Below, piece after piece: positions 25,552-34,019 of a DNA stretch of 64,000 nt. A model generated the notes under the pieces. The model did no database searches and had not been told where the DNA came from. It saw nothing but the letters and a program-made list of their open reading frames with translations. The position numbers and the translations under genes were made by a program. This DNA comes from Rhodopseudomonas palustris JSC-3b (GTDB lineage: Bacteria; Pseudomonadota; Alphaproteobacteria; Rhizobiales; Xanthobacteraceae): the NCBI GenBank assembly GCA_000504425.1, contig KI632513.1, positions 199,130 through 263,129 of the forward strand, in the 5' to 3' direction. Every line of letters begins with the position of its first letter. The first letter of the stretch is position 1.

Positions 25552-26388
25552 GTGAGCGCCGCAGCACCACGAAGCGCACTGCCAGGGTTCGGCCTGACCA
25601 TGGGCCTGACCCTGATGTGGCTGTCGCTGATGATTCTGATCCCGCTCGCAGGGCTGTTCGTCAAAACCGCCGAACTGAGCCTCGATCAGTTCATTGACAT
25701 CATCACCAGCCGCCGCACGTTGCACGCGCTCAAGATTTCGTTCGGGCTGTCGCTGGCCGCGGCGGTGGTCAATCTGTTCGCCGGCTTGATCATCGTCTGG
25801 GCGTTGGTGCGCTATCGCTTCCCGGGCCGACGCATCTTCGATGCCATTGTCGATATTCCGTTTGCCTTGCCGACTGCGGTCGCCGGCATCGCCTTGACCT
25901 CGCTGTTTGCGCAAAAAGGCTGGCTCGGCGCGCCGCTCGCTGAACTCGGCATCAAGGTGGCGTTCACGCCGCTCGGCATCTTCCTGGCGATGATCTTCAT
26001 CGGCATTCCCTTTGTGGTGCGCACGGTGCAGCCGGTGCTGATCGATCTCGACGCCGAGCTCGAAGAGGCGGCAGCCTGCCTTGGCGCCAGCCGCTGGCAG
26101 ACTTTGACGCGGGTCATTATCCCAAGTCTGACGCCGGCCATCCTCACCGGCTTTGCGCTGGCCTTCGCGCGGGCGGTTGGTGAATACGGCTCGGTGATCT
26201 TCATTGCCGGCAATCTGCCCAATGTGTCGGAGATCGCGCCGCTGCTGATCGTGATCCGGCTGTCCGAGTTCCGCTACGCTGACGCCACCGCGATTGCGGT
26301 GATCATGCTGATCGTGTCGTTCCTGATCATCTTCCTGTTGAACCGGCTGCAGAACTGGGCGCAGGCCCGGGCGCTGACCGCAGGGTGA
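25552..26388 (+). CDS. cysT: Sulfate ABC transporter permease CysT/CysU (paralogue 2)
   Basis: 278-aa permease with six membrane segments: [20 protein letters not shown] near the start, [20 protein letters not shown], the EAA loop [20 protein letters not shown] and [17 protein letters not shown] start with AAGGA upstream. It pairs with CysW2 in the membrane channel of the sulfate importer. It begins four bases before cysW2, in one operon with cysA. Confidence 0.93.
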   Translation: MSAAAPRSALPGFGLTMGLTLMWLSLMILIPLAGLFVKTAELSLDQFIDIITSRRTLHALKISFGLSLAAAVVNLFAGLIIVWALVRYRFPGRRIFDAIVDIPFALPTAVAGIALTSLFAQKGWLGAPLAELGIKVAFTPLGIFLAMIFIGIPFVVRTVQPVLIDLDAELEEAAACLGASRWQTLTRVIIPSLTPAILTGFALAFARAVGEYGSVIFIAGNLPNVSEIAPLLIVIRLSEFRYADATAIAVIMLIVSFLIIFLLNRLQNWAQARALTAG

Positions 26389-26392
26389 GGCC

Positions 26393-27295
26393 ATGACTGT
26401 CGTGACCACCACCCCGATCCCCCGCTTTGAAGTGGCCGCGCGGCAAACGGCGAAGTCTAGGCGCGATGTGCGCAGCGAGCCGTGGCTGGTGCGCTGGCTG
26501 ATCATCGGCTTTGCGGTGACGTTTTTGACTGTGTTCGTGGTGTTGCCGCTGATGCTGGTGTTTTCGGAGGCGTTTGCCAAAGGCATCGGCTATTATCTGC
26601 AAACGCTCAGCGATCCTGAGGCGCTGGCCGCGATCCGGCTGACGCTGCTCACCGCGGCGATTTCGGTCGGCCTTAATCTGGTGTTCGGCGTGATCGCCGC
26701 CTGGGCGATCGCCAAGTTCGAATTCCGCGGCAAAACCTTTTTGGTGACGCTGATCGATCTGCCGTTTTCGGTCAGTCCGGTAATCTCGGGTCTGGTGTTT
26801 GTGCTGCTGTTTGGCGCGCAGGGCTTTTTCGGGCCGTGGCTGGCGTCCCATGGCATCCAGATTCTGTTTGCGGTGCCGGCGATCGTGCTCGCCACCACCT
26901 TCGTCACTTTCCCCTTCGTGGCGCGCGAATTGATCCCGCTGATGCAGGAGCAGGGCGCGCAGGAAGAAGAAGCGGCGATCTCGCTCGGCGCCAGCGGCTG
27001 GCAGACTTTTTGGCGGGTGACGCTGCCCAATATCAAATGGGGGCTGCTATACGGCGTGTTGCTCTGCAATGCGCGCGCAATGGGCGAGTTCGGCGCGGTG
27101 TCGGTGGTGTCCGGCCATATCCGCGGCGAGACCAACACCATGCCGCTGCTCGTTGAAATCCTCTACAACGAATACCAGATGGTGGCAGCGTTCGCGATTG
27201 CCTCGCTGCTCGCCTTCCTGGCGCTGGTGACGTTGGTGGTGAAGACGATCCTGGAAAGTCAGATCAAGGAAGGACGGCCCCCCAGTGACGATTGA
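26393..27295 (+). CDS. cysW: Sulfate ABC transporter permease CysW (paralogue 2)
   Basis: 300-aa permease with six membrane segments. It has an N-terminal cytoplasmic extension of about 35 residues, the EAA loop [20 protein letters not shown], and [19 protein letters not shown] typical of CysW. The gene overlaps the start of cysA by 11 bases, indicating translational coupling. Confidence 0.93.
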   Translation: MTVVTTTPIPRFEVAARQTAKSRRDVRSEPWLVRWLIIGFAVTFLTVFVVLPLMLVFSEAFAKGIGYYLQTLSDPEALAAIRLTLLTAAISVGLNLVFGVIAAWAIAKFEFRGKTFLVTLIDLPFSVSPVISGLVFVLLFGAQGFFGPWLASHGIQILFAVPAIVLATTFVTFPFVARELIPLMQEQGAQEEEAAISLGASGWQTFWRVTLPNIKWGLLYGVLLCNARAMGEFGAVSVVSGHIRGETNTMPLLVEILYNEYQMVAAFAIASLLAFLALVTLVVKTILESQIKEGRPPSDD

Positions 27296-28334
27296 GGTCC
27301 GAAACATCATAAAGCGTTTTGGCAGTTTCACCGCGCTCGACAATGTCGATCTCCGGGTCGACACCGGCGAATTGGTGGCGCTGCTCGGCCCGTCAGGCTC
27401 CGGCAAGACCACGCTGCTGCGCATCATCGCCGGGCTCGATTGGCCGGATTCCGGCTCGGTGGCGTTTGATGGCGAGGACGCGCTGTCGCGCGGCGCCGGC
27501 GAGCGCCATGTCGGCTTCGTGTTCCAGCATTACGCGCTGTTCCGGCACATGAGCGTGTTCGAGAACGTGGCGTTCGGCTTACGCGTGCAGCCGCGCCGGG
27601 TGCGCAAGAGCGAAGATCAGATCCGAGCGCGGGTCAAGGAACTGCTCGATCTGGTGCAGCTCGATTGGCTGGCCGATCGTTATCCGAACCAGCTGTCTGG
27701 CGGGCAGCGCCAGCGCATCGCGCTCGCGAGGGCGCTGGCGATCGAGCCGCGCATTCTGCTGCTCGACGAGCCGTTCGGCGCGCTCGACGCCAAGGTGCGC
27801 AAGGAGCTGCGCAAATGGCTGCGCACGCTGCATGAGGAAATCCACGTCACCTCGCTGTTCGTCACCCACGACCAGGAGGAGGCGCTGGAAGTCGCCAACC
27901 GCGTGGTGGTGATGGACAAGGGCCGCATCGAGCAGATCGGCACCCCCGGCGACGTCTATGAGCGCCCGGCCAGCGCCTTTGTGCATAGCTTCATTGGGGA
28001 ATCGATCGTGCTGCCGGTCGAGGTGCGCGAGGGCCGGGTGCGGCTCGGCGACCGCGAACTCGCGCTCGATTCCAGCGACGCGCGGCCGGGGCCGTCAAAA
28101 CTGTTCATCCGCCGCCATGATCTGGCGATCGGGCCGGCCGGGAGCGGGGCGCTGGAAGGGGCGGTGAAACACGTCCGCTCGTTCGGGCCGACGCAGCGCG
28201 CCGACGTGCTGCTCAATGCCGGCGGCGAGGGCACTTTGATCGAGATCGACGCGCCGCGCGACCGCGAGCTCAAGCCCGGCGACTTGGTCGGGCTGCAGCC
28301 GCGGCGCTACCGGATCTTTGCCGAGACCGCCTGA
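27285..28334 (+). CDS. cysA: Sulfate ABC transporter ATPase CysA
   Basis: 349-aa ABC ATPase: Walker [10 protein letters not shown] (about residues 35-43), signature [15 protein letters not shown], Walker [13 protein letters not shown] and switch His in [11 protein letters not shown]. The C-terminal 110 residues form the TOBE-like regulatory domain ([21 protein letters not shown]). It powers sulfate import and is the only cysA in the window, so it may serve both permease pairs. Confidence 0.95.
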   Translation: MTIEVRNIIKRFGSFTALDNVDLRVDTGELVALLGPSGSGKTTLLRIIAGLDWPDSGSVAFDGEDALSRGAGERHVGFVFQHYALFRHMSVFENVAFGLRVQPRRVRKSEDQIRARVKELLDLVQLDWLADRYPNQLSGGQRQRIALARALAIEPRILLLDEPFGALDAKVRKELRKWLRTLHEEIHVTSLFVTHDQEEALEVANRVVVMDKGRIEQIGTPGDVYERPASAFVHSFIGESIVLPVEVREGRVRLGDRELALDSSDARPGPSKLFIRRHDLAIGPAGSGALEGAVKHVRSFGPTQRADVLLNAGGEGTLIEIDAPRDRELKPGDLVGLQPRRYRIFAETA

Positions 28335-28416
28335 ATCGACGCTGGAGTTAACCCGCGTTCACCTTTCAGCCATGGTTGGCGTGCAACAACCGCGGTCCTG
28401 ATTGGGGGAATTCCAG

Positions 28417-28926
28417 ATGATCCGGGTAGGACTGGCCGCATGCGGCCTTTTGCTGTTGGCGGGATGTGCGGCCGATGTCGCGCCGCCGCCGGTCGAGCAG
28501 CCGGCCATGTATCTCAGCATGGCCAATGGCGGCGCCAAGCTTGATCCGCAGGCGGCCGCGGTCATGATCTCGCAGTACCGCCAGAACAACGGCCTGGGGC
28601 CGGTGTCGGTCGATCCGGCGCTGGTCAAGCTGGCCGAGGACCAGTCGATGGCGATGGCGCGCAGCAACAAGCTCGACCACGACGTCAAGGGACCGCTGGC
28701 CAAGCGCCTGAATGCCGGCGGCTATCCGGCCACGCTCGCCGTTGAGAACGTGTCTGCGGGCTATCACACGCTGGCCGAAGCGTTTTCGGGCTGGCGCGAC
28801 TCGCCGCCGCACCGCGCCAACATGCTGAAAAGCGGCGTCAACAAGCTTGGCATCGCCGCGAGCTATGCTCCCGGCACCAAATACAAGGTGTTTTGGACGC
28901 TGATCCTGGCGTCCACCGAGGGCTGA
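28417..28926 (+). CDS. CAP-domain (SCP-like) lipoprotein
   Basis: 169-aa protein with a lipoprotein signal peptide and lipobox LLAGC (Cys about residue 16), then a CAP/SCP-like domain: ISQYRQNNGLGPVSVDPALV, ALVKLAEDQSMAMA, KLDHDV, AVENVSAGYHTLAEAFSGWR and SPPHRANML. Bacterial CAP proteins are extracytoplasmic, often stress-linked and of unclear activity. The gene seems monocistronic. Confidence 0.88.
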   Translation: MIRVGLAACGLLLLAGCAADVAPPPVEQPAMYLSMANGGAKLDPQAAAVMISQYRQNNGLGPVSVDPALVKLAEDQSMAMARSNKLDHDVKGPLAKRLNAGGYPATLAVENVSAGYHTLAEAFSGWRDSPPHRANMLKSGVNKLGIAASYAPGTKYKVFWTLILASTEG

Positions 28927-29010
28927 GCGGCTGGCTGTCGGGGCGATTGACGTCGCCGCCGACAACGGCCAATTTGCCAGAGTTGGTTTCGAGGAGCGGC
29001 GCGAAACGGC

Positions 29011-30147
29011 ATGGATGAAGCATCCCGAAAGTCCGCCAACCCCGCCAAGGCACGGCGGGTCCTGTTGCTGCAGGGCGGTGGCGCGCTCGGCGCCTATCAG
29101 GCCGGGGCCTATCAGGCGCTGGACGAGCATGACTTTGCTCCGCAATGGATTGCGGGCATTTCGATCGGCGCGATCACCGCCGCGATCATTGCCGGCAATC
29201 CGCCCGACCAGCGCGTGCAGCGGCTGCGCGAGTTTTGGGACATGGCGGCCCAGCCCTCGCCGTGGCAGCCATTGATGCAGACCAATATGCCGCTGTTCAG
29301 CGAGACCAGTGCCGCGCTGATCGCGACGCTCGGCGTGCCCGGTTTCTTCACGCCGCGCTTTCCGCCGGCGCAGCTGTTTCCCTCCGGCACGCCGGATGGC
29401 CTGAGCTATTTCGACACCGAGCCGTTGCGCCAGACGCTGGAGCGGCTGGTCGATTTCGGGCGCATCAACGGCAATGCCGACACCCTGCGGCTGTCGGTCG
29501 GCGCCGTGAACATCGCCTCCGGCAATTTCTGCTATTTCGACAACACCAAGCAGCCGCTCGGCCCCGAACACATCATGGCCGCGGCCGCGCTGCCGCCGGG
29601 CTTCCCAGCGGTGAAGATCGGCGACGATTATTATTGGGATGGCGGCGTCGCGTGCAGCACGCCGCTCGATTATGTGCTCGACGAAGAGACTGAAAAAGAC
29701 CTGCTGATCTTCCAGGTCGATCTGTTCAGCTCGCACGGCCGCTTGCCGGAAACGCTGCTCGAAGCTGCCGAGCGCGAGAAGGACATTCGTCATTCCAGCC
29801 GCACAAGGCTCAACACCGACAAGGCCAAGCAGCTGCACAATGCCCGCAAGGCGCTCGGCGATCTGCTCGCGCGGCTGCCCGAGGACCTGAAAAGCGATCC
29901 CGCCTATGCCGAGCTGCGGCAGGCGGCGCGCGACAATGCCATCACGGTGGTCAATCTGATCTACCGTAAGCGCGACTACGAAGCCTCATCCAAGGATTAC
30001 GATTTCTCGCGCGCCAACATGCTGGAGCATTGGAAGGCCGGCGAGCAGGATGTGCATCTGTCGATGCGACATGGTGAATGGCTGCGGCCGGCGCAGCGCG
30101 ACGATACGATGGTGACCTGGGATCTCACCGCCGAGGCGTTCCGTTAG
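29011..30147 (+). CDS. Patatin-like phospholipase with DUF3734 tail
   Basis: 378-aa hydrolase. Oxyanion loop LQGGGALGAYQAG (about 20-32), nucleophile elbow GISIG (Ser51) and the catalytic Asp in WDGG (Asp210) form the Ser-Asp dyad. The C-terminal 130 residues (KRDYEASSKDYDFSRANMLE, WKAGEQDV) match DUF3734, usual in patatins found near 3-hydroxybutyrate dehydrogenase. The adjacent gene is such a dehydrogenase, so a role in polyhydroxybutyrate granule or acyl turnover is plausible. Confidence 0.93.
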   Translation: MDEASRKSANPAKARRVLLLQGGGALGAYQAGAYQALDEHDFAPQWIAGISIGAITAAIIAGNPPDQRVQRLREFWDMAAQPSPWQPLMQTNMPLFSETSAALIATLGVPGFFTPRFPPAQLFPSGTPDGLSYFDTEPLRQTLERLVDFGRINGNADTLRLSVGAVNIASGNFCYFDNTKQPLGPEHIMAAAALPPGFPAVKIGDDYYWDGGVACSTPLDYVLDEETEKDLLIFQVDLFSSHGRLPETLLEAAEREKDIRHSSRTRLNTDKAKQLHNARKALGDLLARLPEDLKSDPAYAELRQAARDNAITVVNLIYRKRDYEASSKDYDFSRANMLEHWKAGEQDVHLSMRHGEWLRPAQRDDTMVTWDLTAEAFR

Positions 30148-30213
30148 CGGCTCGGTCGGGAATAGCAGGTCAGAACGATCATCTTTGAAACGATGGCATC
30201 ACGGGAGCTACGA

Positions 30214-31002
30214 ATGGCGACGTTGACAGGCAAGACCGCTGTGGTGACCGGCTCGACCAGCGGCATCGGCCTGGCCTATGCGCGGGCGCTCGCTGGTGCC
30301 GGCGCCAATCTCGTGATCAACGGCATGGGCGATCCCGACGATATCGAGCGCGAACGCGCCGGGCTCGAACGCGATTTCGGCGTCACGGTGGTCTATTCGC
30401 CGGCCGACATGCTGAAGGCTGCGGAAATCGCCGAGATGGTGGCGCTCGGCGAGCGCACTTTTGGCGCGGTCGATATCCTGATCAACAATGCCGGCATTCA
30501 GTTCGTCTCTCCGGTCGAGGATTTCCCGATCGAGAAGTGGGACGCGATCATCGCCATCAACCTGTCGTCGGCGTTCCATGGCATCCGCGCCGTGGTGCCG
30601 GGCATGAAGAAACGCGGCTGGGGCCGTATCATCAACACCGCCTCGGCGCATTCGCTGGTGGCCTCGCCGTTCAAGTCCGCCTATGTCGCCGCCAAGCACG
30701 GCATCGCCGGCCTGACCAAGAGCGTGGCGCTGGAACTCGCCACCTTCGGCGTCACCTGCAATTGCATCTCGCCGGGCTATGTCTGGACGCCCTTGGTGGA
30801 GCGGCAGATTCCCGACACCATGAAGGCGCGCAATCTCAGCAAGGAGCAGGTCATCAACGACGTGCTGCTTCATGCCCAGCCGACCAAGCAGTTCGTCACG
30901 GTCGATCAGGTGGCATCACTGGCACTGTTCCTGTGCAGCGATGCGGCGAGCCAGATCACCGGCGCCAATCTGTCGATGGATGGCGGCTGGACCGCGGCCT
31001 GA
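30214..31002 (+). CDS. bdhA: D-3-hydroxybutyrate dehydrogenase
   Basis: 262-aa short-chain dehydrogenase. NAD-binding VVTGSTSGIGLAYARAL, NNAGIQFVSPVEDFP and the catalytic set in ASAHSLVASPFKSAYVAAKHG split as Ser, Tyr157 and Lys161. The QFVSPVEDFP and SPFKSAY stretches are typical of 3-hydroxybutyrate dehydrogenases. It converts 3-hydroxybutyrate to acetoacetate. ATG 30214 is preferred over the upstream ATG at 30193 because GGGAG lies about 7 nt before it. It follows the patatin gene by 66 bases, probably in one operon. Confidence 0.93.
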   Translation: MATLTGKTAVVTGSTSGIGLAYARALAGAGANLVINGMGDPDDIERERAGLERDFGVTVVYSPADMLKAAEIAEMVALGERTFGAVDILINNAGIQFVSPVEDFPIEKWDAIIAINLSSAFHGIRAVVPGMKKRGWGRIINTASAHSLVASPFKSAYVAAKHGIAGLTKSVALELATFGVTCNCISPGYVWTPLVERQIPDTMKARNLSKEQVINDVLLHAQPTKQFVTVDQVASLALFLCSDAASQITGANLSMDGGWTAA

Positions 31003-31146
31003 CGGCGCGCCGCGGCAAATGTTCGCGCAGCCCATTGGCGGCGGCTGACCTTACCAAATCTTCATTTTGATGAACCAATTCGTCAGCGATCGTTCATGCG
31101 CGCCGGCCTAGCTTGCGTGCGGTTCGACATGGAGGAGAACGATCCG

Positions 31147-31476
31147 ATGAACCTGAAATTTGCACTGATCGCGGTCGCCGCACTGGGCGGCGTGGCGCTG
31201 TCATCGGCGACGGCCTCGGCCGCAATGCCGAATGGTCTTCCTGCTGCGGCCGCGACCGTCAATCAGGCCGCTGGCGTCGATCAGGTGCGCTATGTGTGCG
31301 ACGCCTGGGGACGGTGTTGGTGGCGGCCGAACTATTACGCGCCGCGCTACTACTACGGCCCGCGCCATTATGGCCCGCCGCGTCATTGGGGGCATCACCA
31401 CCACCGGCACTGGGGCCATCATCACCACCACCATCGCCATTGGCGCCATCATCACCATGGCGGACACCGCTGGTGA
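31147..31476 (+). CDS. Small exported His/Tyr/Trp-rich protein
   Basis: 109-aa protein with a signal peptide (KFALIAVAALGGVALSSATA, about residues 4-23). The mature part has two Cys (VCDAWGRCWW), a Tyr/Pro/Arg-rich stretch and a tail made of HHHHRHW-type units with about 24 His. The tail may bind Zn, Ni or Cu. Related small proteins with a DxWGRCWW motif are frequent in Bradyrhizobium relatives; function unknown. A GGAGGAG precedes ATG 31147. Confidence 0.8.
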   Translation: MNLKFALIAVAALGGVALSSATASAAMPNGLPAAAATVNQAAGVDQVRYVCDAWGRCWWRPNYYAPRYYYGPRHYGPPRHWGHHHHRHWGHHHHHHRHWRHHHHGGHRW

Positions 31477-31499
31477 TCATCCGCAAACTGGCTGACGGC

Positions 31500-31524
31500 G
31501 CGGGACCTTCGGGTCCCGCTCTGT
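31500..31524 (+). terminator. Probable terminator of the His-rich protein gene
   Basis: GCGGGACC, loop TTCG, GGTCCCGC, then TCTGTTG. The stem is perfect with a stable tetraloop, but the U-run is poor. It lies about 22 bases after the stop and just before the convergent ybaK-like gene. Confidence 0.65.
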
Positions 31525-31531
31525 TGCCGGG

Positions 31532-31999
31532 TCAGCTATGGTCGCTGCAGACATCGACCCATTCGGCGCCGGTCAGCTCGGCCATCCGCTGCGGCGCAAT
31601 CCGCACCGCGCTGTGGGTCGAGCCGGCGGCGGGCAGCACTTCGGCGAACGCTTTGAGCGACAAGTCGCAATAGACCGGCAGCGGCGTCGTCAGACCAAAC
31701 GGGCAGACGCCGCCGACCTGGTGGCCGGTGATCGCCACCACTTCCTCGGCGTTCAGCATCTTCACCTTGCCGCCGAACTGCGCCTTGGCCTTTTTGTTGT
31801 CGAGCCGCACGGTGCCGCTGGCGACCACCAGAAACACCCGCTCACCCACTTTCAGCGACAGCGTTTTGGCAATCTCGCTCGGCGTGACGCCAAAGGCCGC
31901 CGCCGCGAGCGGCACGGTCGCCGCGCTCTGCTCGGACTCTTCAACGGTGATGTCAGGGGCATGTTGCGCGAAGAACGCGCGGACGGTGTCGAGGCTCAT
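31532..31999 (-). CDS. YbaK/EbsC-type aminoacyl-tRNA deacylase
   Basis: 155-aa protein of the YbaK/ProX superfamily: PLAAAAFGVTPSEIAKTLSL, LVVASGTVRLDNKKAKAQFG, EEVVAITGHQVGGVCPFGL. The conserved Lys (near IAKTL) and the GHQVGGVCPFGL loop fit editing deacylases that clear mischarged tRNA such as Cys-tRNA(Pro). Length is normal. It is separated from iclR by a short repeat array. Confidence 0.9.
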   Translation of the reverse strand: MSLDTVRAFFAQHAPDITVEESEQSAATVPLAAAAFGVTPSEIAKTLSLKVGERVFLVVASGTVRLDNKKAKAQFGGKVKMLNAEEVVAITGHQVGGVCPFGLTTPLPVYCDLSLKAFAEVLPAAGSTHSAVRIAPQRMAELTGAEWVDVCSDHS

Positions 32000-32021
32000 G
32001 CCGCTCTTTTAGCGGCGATCG

Positions 32022-32080
32022 TCAGGTAATCAAGGTCAGGAATCAGCTCAGACCATCAAGCTCAGGCACGCCAGCTCAAC
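32022..32080. repeat. Short 7/14-bp repeat array after iclR
   Basis: TCAG/TCAA tetramers start at 32022, 32036 and 32043 (one heptad phase) and at 32048, 32062 and 32076 (another phase), with 14-bp units such as TCAGACCATCAAGC and TCAGGCACGCCAGC. The decamer ATCAGCTCAG occurs both here (32042-32051) and across the iclR stop codon (32132-32141). Read on the minus strand the units carry TGA, the stop codon used by iclR. Confidence 0.6.
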
Positions 32081-32137
32081 CGGCACCGCGAGCCGCGACT
32101 CCGGTCGAGCTTGGACGATTGCGTTGCCGCTATCAGC

Positions 32138-32908
32138 TCAGGCGGCGGCGATGGTCTGGCTCTGAATGTTCTGCGCGGTGCGGCGCAGCGCGGTCAGAAA
32201 ACGCTGCTTGGCCCCTTCCTCATCGATCGAGCCGGAGATGGTGTTGATGCTGATCGCGGCCACCACGGCGCCGCGCTGGTCGCGCACCGGCACGGCGATG
32301 CCGCAGATCGCCGGATCGAGTTCGCCATCGACCCAGGCGTAGCCCTGGTCGCGCACCCGCTGCAATTCGGCGATGAGCTTGTCCGGCTCGACCAAGGTGC
32401 GCGGCGTCAATTTCTGCAGCGTGGCGTTTTCCAGGAAGTAGTTGAGCTTTTCCGGCGGCAGCGCCGCCAGCAGCACGCGGCCGAGCGAGACTACATGGGC
32501 TGGCAGCCGGCTGCCGATCCCAAGATTGGCCGACAGGATGCGCCGTGCCGGCAGCCGCAGCGCATAGACGATCTCGGTCTCGTCGAGCACCGCCAGCGCG
32601 CAGGATTCGCCAATGTCGTTGCGCAGGTCTTCCAGCGCGCTTTGCGCATACCCCCAATAGGGCAGTGCGTTCAGGTAGGACAGGCCAAGACCGAGCGCCC
32701 GTGGCCGCAGACTGAAGTAACGGCCCTCGACCTCGCAGTAGTTCAAGGCGACCAGCGTGGCCAGCATGCGCCGCGTGGTTGCCCGGTTTAATCCCGCAGC
32801 CAGCGCCGCTTCGGACAAAGTATGTCTGCCGGGGGGGCGTCCAAGAGCTTCGACCACGGAGAAGCCGCGCGCGATCGCTCGAACAAAACTGTCGCTTTCC
32901 TTGGCCAT
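32138..32908 (-). CDS. IclR-family regulator (PcaR/PobR-like)
   Basis: 256-aa regulator. An N-terminal winged helix-turn-helix (HTLSEAALAAGLNRATTRRML, about residues 29-49) is followed by an effector-binding IclR domain with SRLPAHVVSLGRVLLAALPP, GYAWVDGELDPAICGIAVPV and ISINTISG. Similar regulators (PcaR, PobR) control aromatic acid catabolism. ATG 32908 has GAGGAG 7 nt upstream. It is divergent from the two hydratase genes, which it probably controls. Confidence 0.92.
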   Translation of the reverse strand: MAKESDSFVRAIARGFSVVEALGRPPGRHTLSEAALAAGLNRATTRRMLATLVALNYCEVEGRYFSLRPRALGLGLSYLNALPYWGYAQSALEDLRNDIGESCALAVLDETEIVYALRLPARRILSANLGIGSRLPAHVVSLGRVLLAALPPEKLNYFLENATLQKLTPRTLVEPDKLIAELQRVRDQGYAWVDGELDPAICGIAVPVRDQRGAVVAAISINTISGSIDEEGAKQRFLTALRRTAQNIQSQTIAAA

Positions 32909-33030
32909 CACGAAGCTCCTCGGGAGAGAATCTTGTCAATTGCGGTGTATAGTCGCATAGTTTTTGAAAAACGACCAGAATAGGCGCGCTGCGAACCGAG
33001 AAAGCAGCCAATGAGAGAGGAGCGGCGCAC

Positions 33031-33501
33031 TTGGCTGAATCCTACGAGACTGACTTCTGGAAGGACGCGAATGTCCGGAAGATGTGGGATGAGATTATAC
33101 CGGGCGAGCCGCGGCCGACGGTGCCTTACCTGCTCACCCGGGAGGCAATCGAGCTGTATTGTCGCGCGGTCGGCGAGACCAACCCGCTTTATCTGGACGA
33201 GGCCTATGCGAATAGTTCGGCGTATCGCGGACTGATCGCACCGCCGTCGATCCACATTCTGCTGATGTTTGCCTGCACGCCGGCCGATGACTGGATGCGC
33301 TCGCCGGGCACCATCAACGCCGGCCAAAGCTGGAGCTACAACATTCCGGCGCGACCCGGTGATACGATCACCCTGCAGGCGCGCGCGCTTGATAAGTTCA
33401 TTCGGCGTGAGCGGCTTTTCGTTGTCCACGATAATGTATTCTTCAACCAGCACGGCGAGGTGATTTGCTCCGGTCGCGGTCACACCATCCGTCCTAGGTG
33501 A
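33031..33501 (+). CDS. MaoC-like hydratase subunit (FAS1-like dehydratase)
   Basis: 156-aa hot-dog fold protein: LLTREAIELYCRAVGETNPL, YRGLIAPPSIHILLMFA, INAGQSWSYNIPARPGDTI. It resembles the N-terminal, non-catalytic half of two-subunit enoyl-CoA hydratases/dehydratases. Its partner is probably the next gene. The start is TTG with GAGGAG about 8 nt upstream; an ATG at 33011 is out of frame. Its substrate is unknown. Confidence 0.8.
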   Translation: MAESYETDFWKDANVRKMWDEIIPGEPRPTVPYLLTREAIELYCRAVGETNPLYLDEAYANSSAYRGLIAPPSIHILLMFACTPADDWMRSPGTINAGQSWSYNIPARPGDTITLQARALDKFIRRERLFVVHDNVFFNQHGEVICSGRGHTIRPR

Positions 33502-33553
33502 TGACTGTTGGCTTAATTCCTAGCCTCGTAGAAATGCGAGGTCGTGAGGGGAC

Positions 33554-33991
33554 ATGACGGCATTCGAACAAGTGAGTGTCGGCGACACCATTCCGGGGCC
33601 GTCGTTCACGGTGACGCGCGACTCGATCCGGCTGTTTTGTGAGGCGTCGCTCGACTACAATCCGCTGCATCTCGACGACGATTATATGCAGGGCCATTTT
33701 GGCAAGACGCAGTTCGGCGGCGTGATCATGCACGGCATGACCAATTTCGGACTGATCACACGGATGATCACCGACTGGTGCTGTCCGCTGGCGGCGATCC
33801 ATCGCCGGCTGGAAACGCGCTGGCTGAAGCCGGTGCGGCTGGGTGATACCATTGAACCTGCAGGGATCGTGACCGCGAAGCACACGACGGCTGCATCGCG
33901 ATGGGTTATGATTGATGTGACCGTTTGCAATCAGGACGGCGAACAGGTCGCCCGCGGCGAGGCGATGGTCGAGTTTCCGCCGTCGGCGTGA
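33554..33991 (+). CDS. MaoC-type (R)-hydratase
   Basis: 145-aa hot-dog fold protein with the hydratase-2 motif: SLDYNPLHLDDDYMQGHFGKT provides the catalytic Asp and His split over the overhanging segment, then GGVIMHGMTNFGLITRM. It hydrates an enoyl-CoA or dehydrates a hydroxyacyl-CoA. Located 52 bases after the partner subunit gene and before the Bug protein gene, so these three probably form one operon under the divergent IclR regulator. Confidence 0.85.
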   Translation: MTAFEQVSVGDTIPGPSFTVTRDSIRLFCEASLDYNPLHLDDDYMQGHFGKTQFGGVIMHGMTNFGLITRMITDWCCPLAAIHRRLETRWLKPVRLGDTIEPAGIVTAKHTTAASRWVMIDVTVCNQDGEQVARGEAMVEFPPSA

Positions 33992-34019
33992 AGTGCACTC
34001 AGCTCCTTGGGAGAAATGA

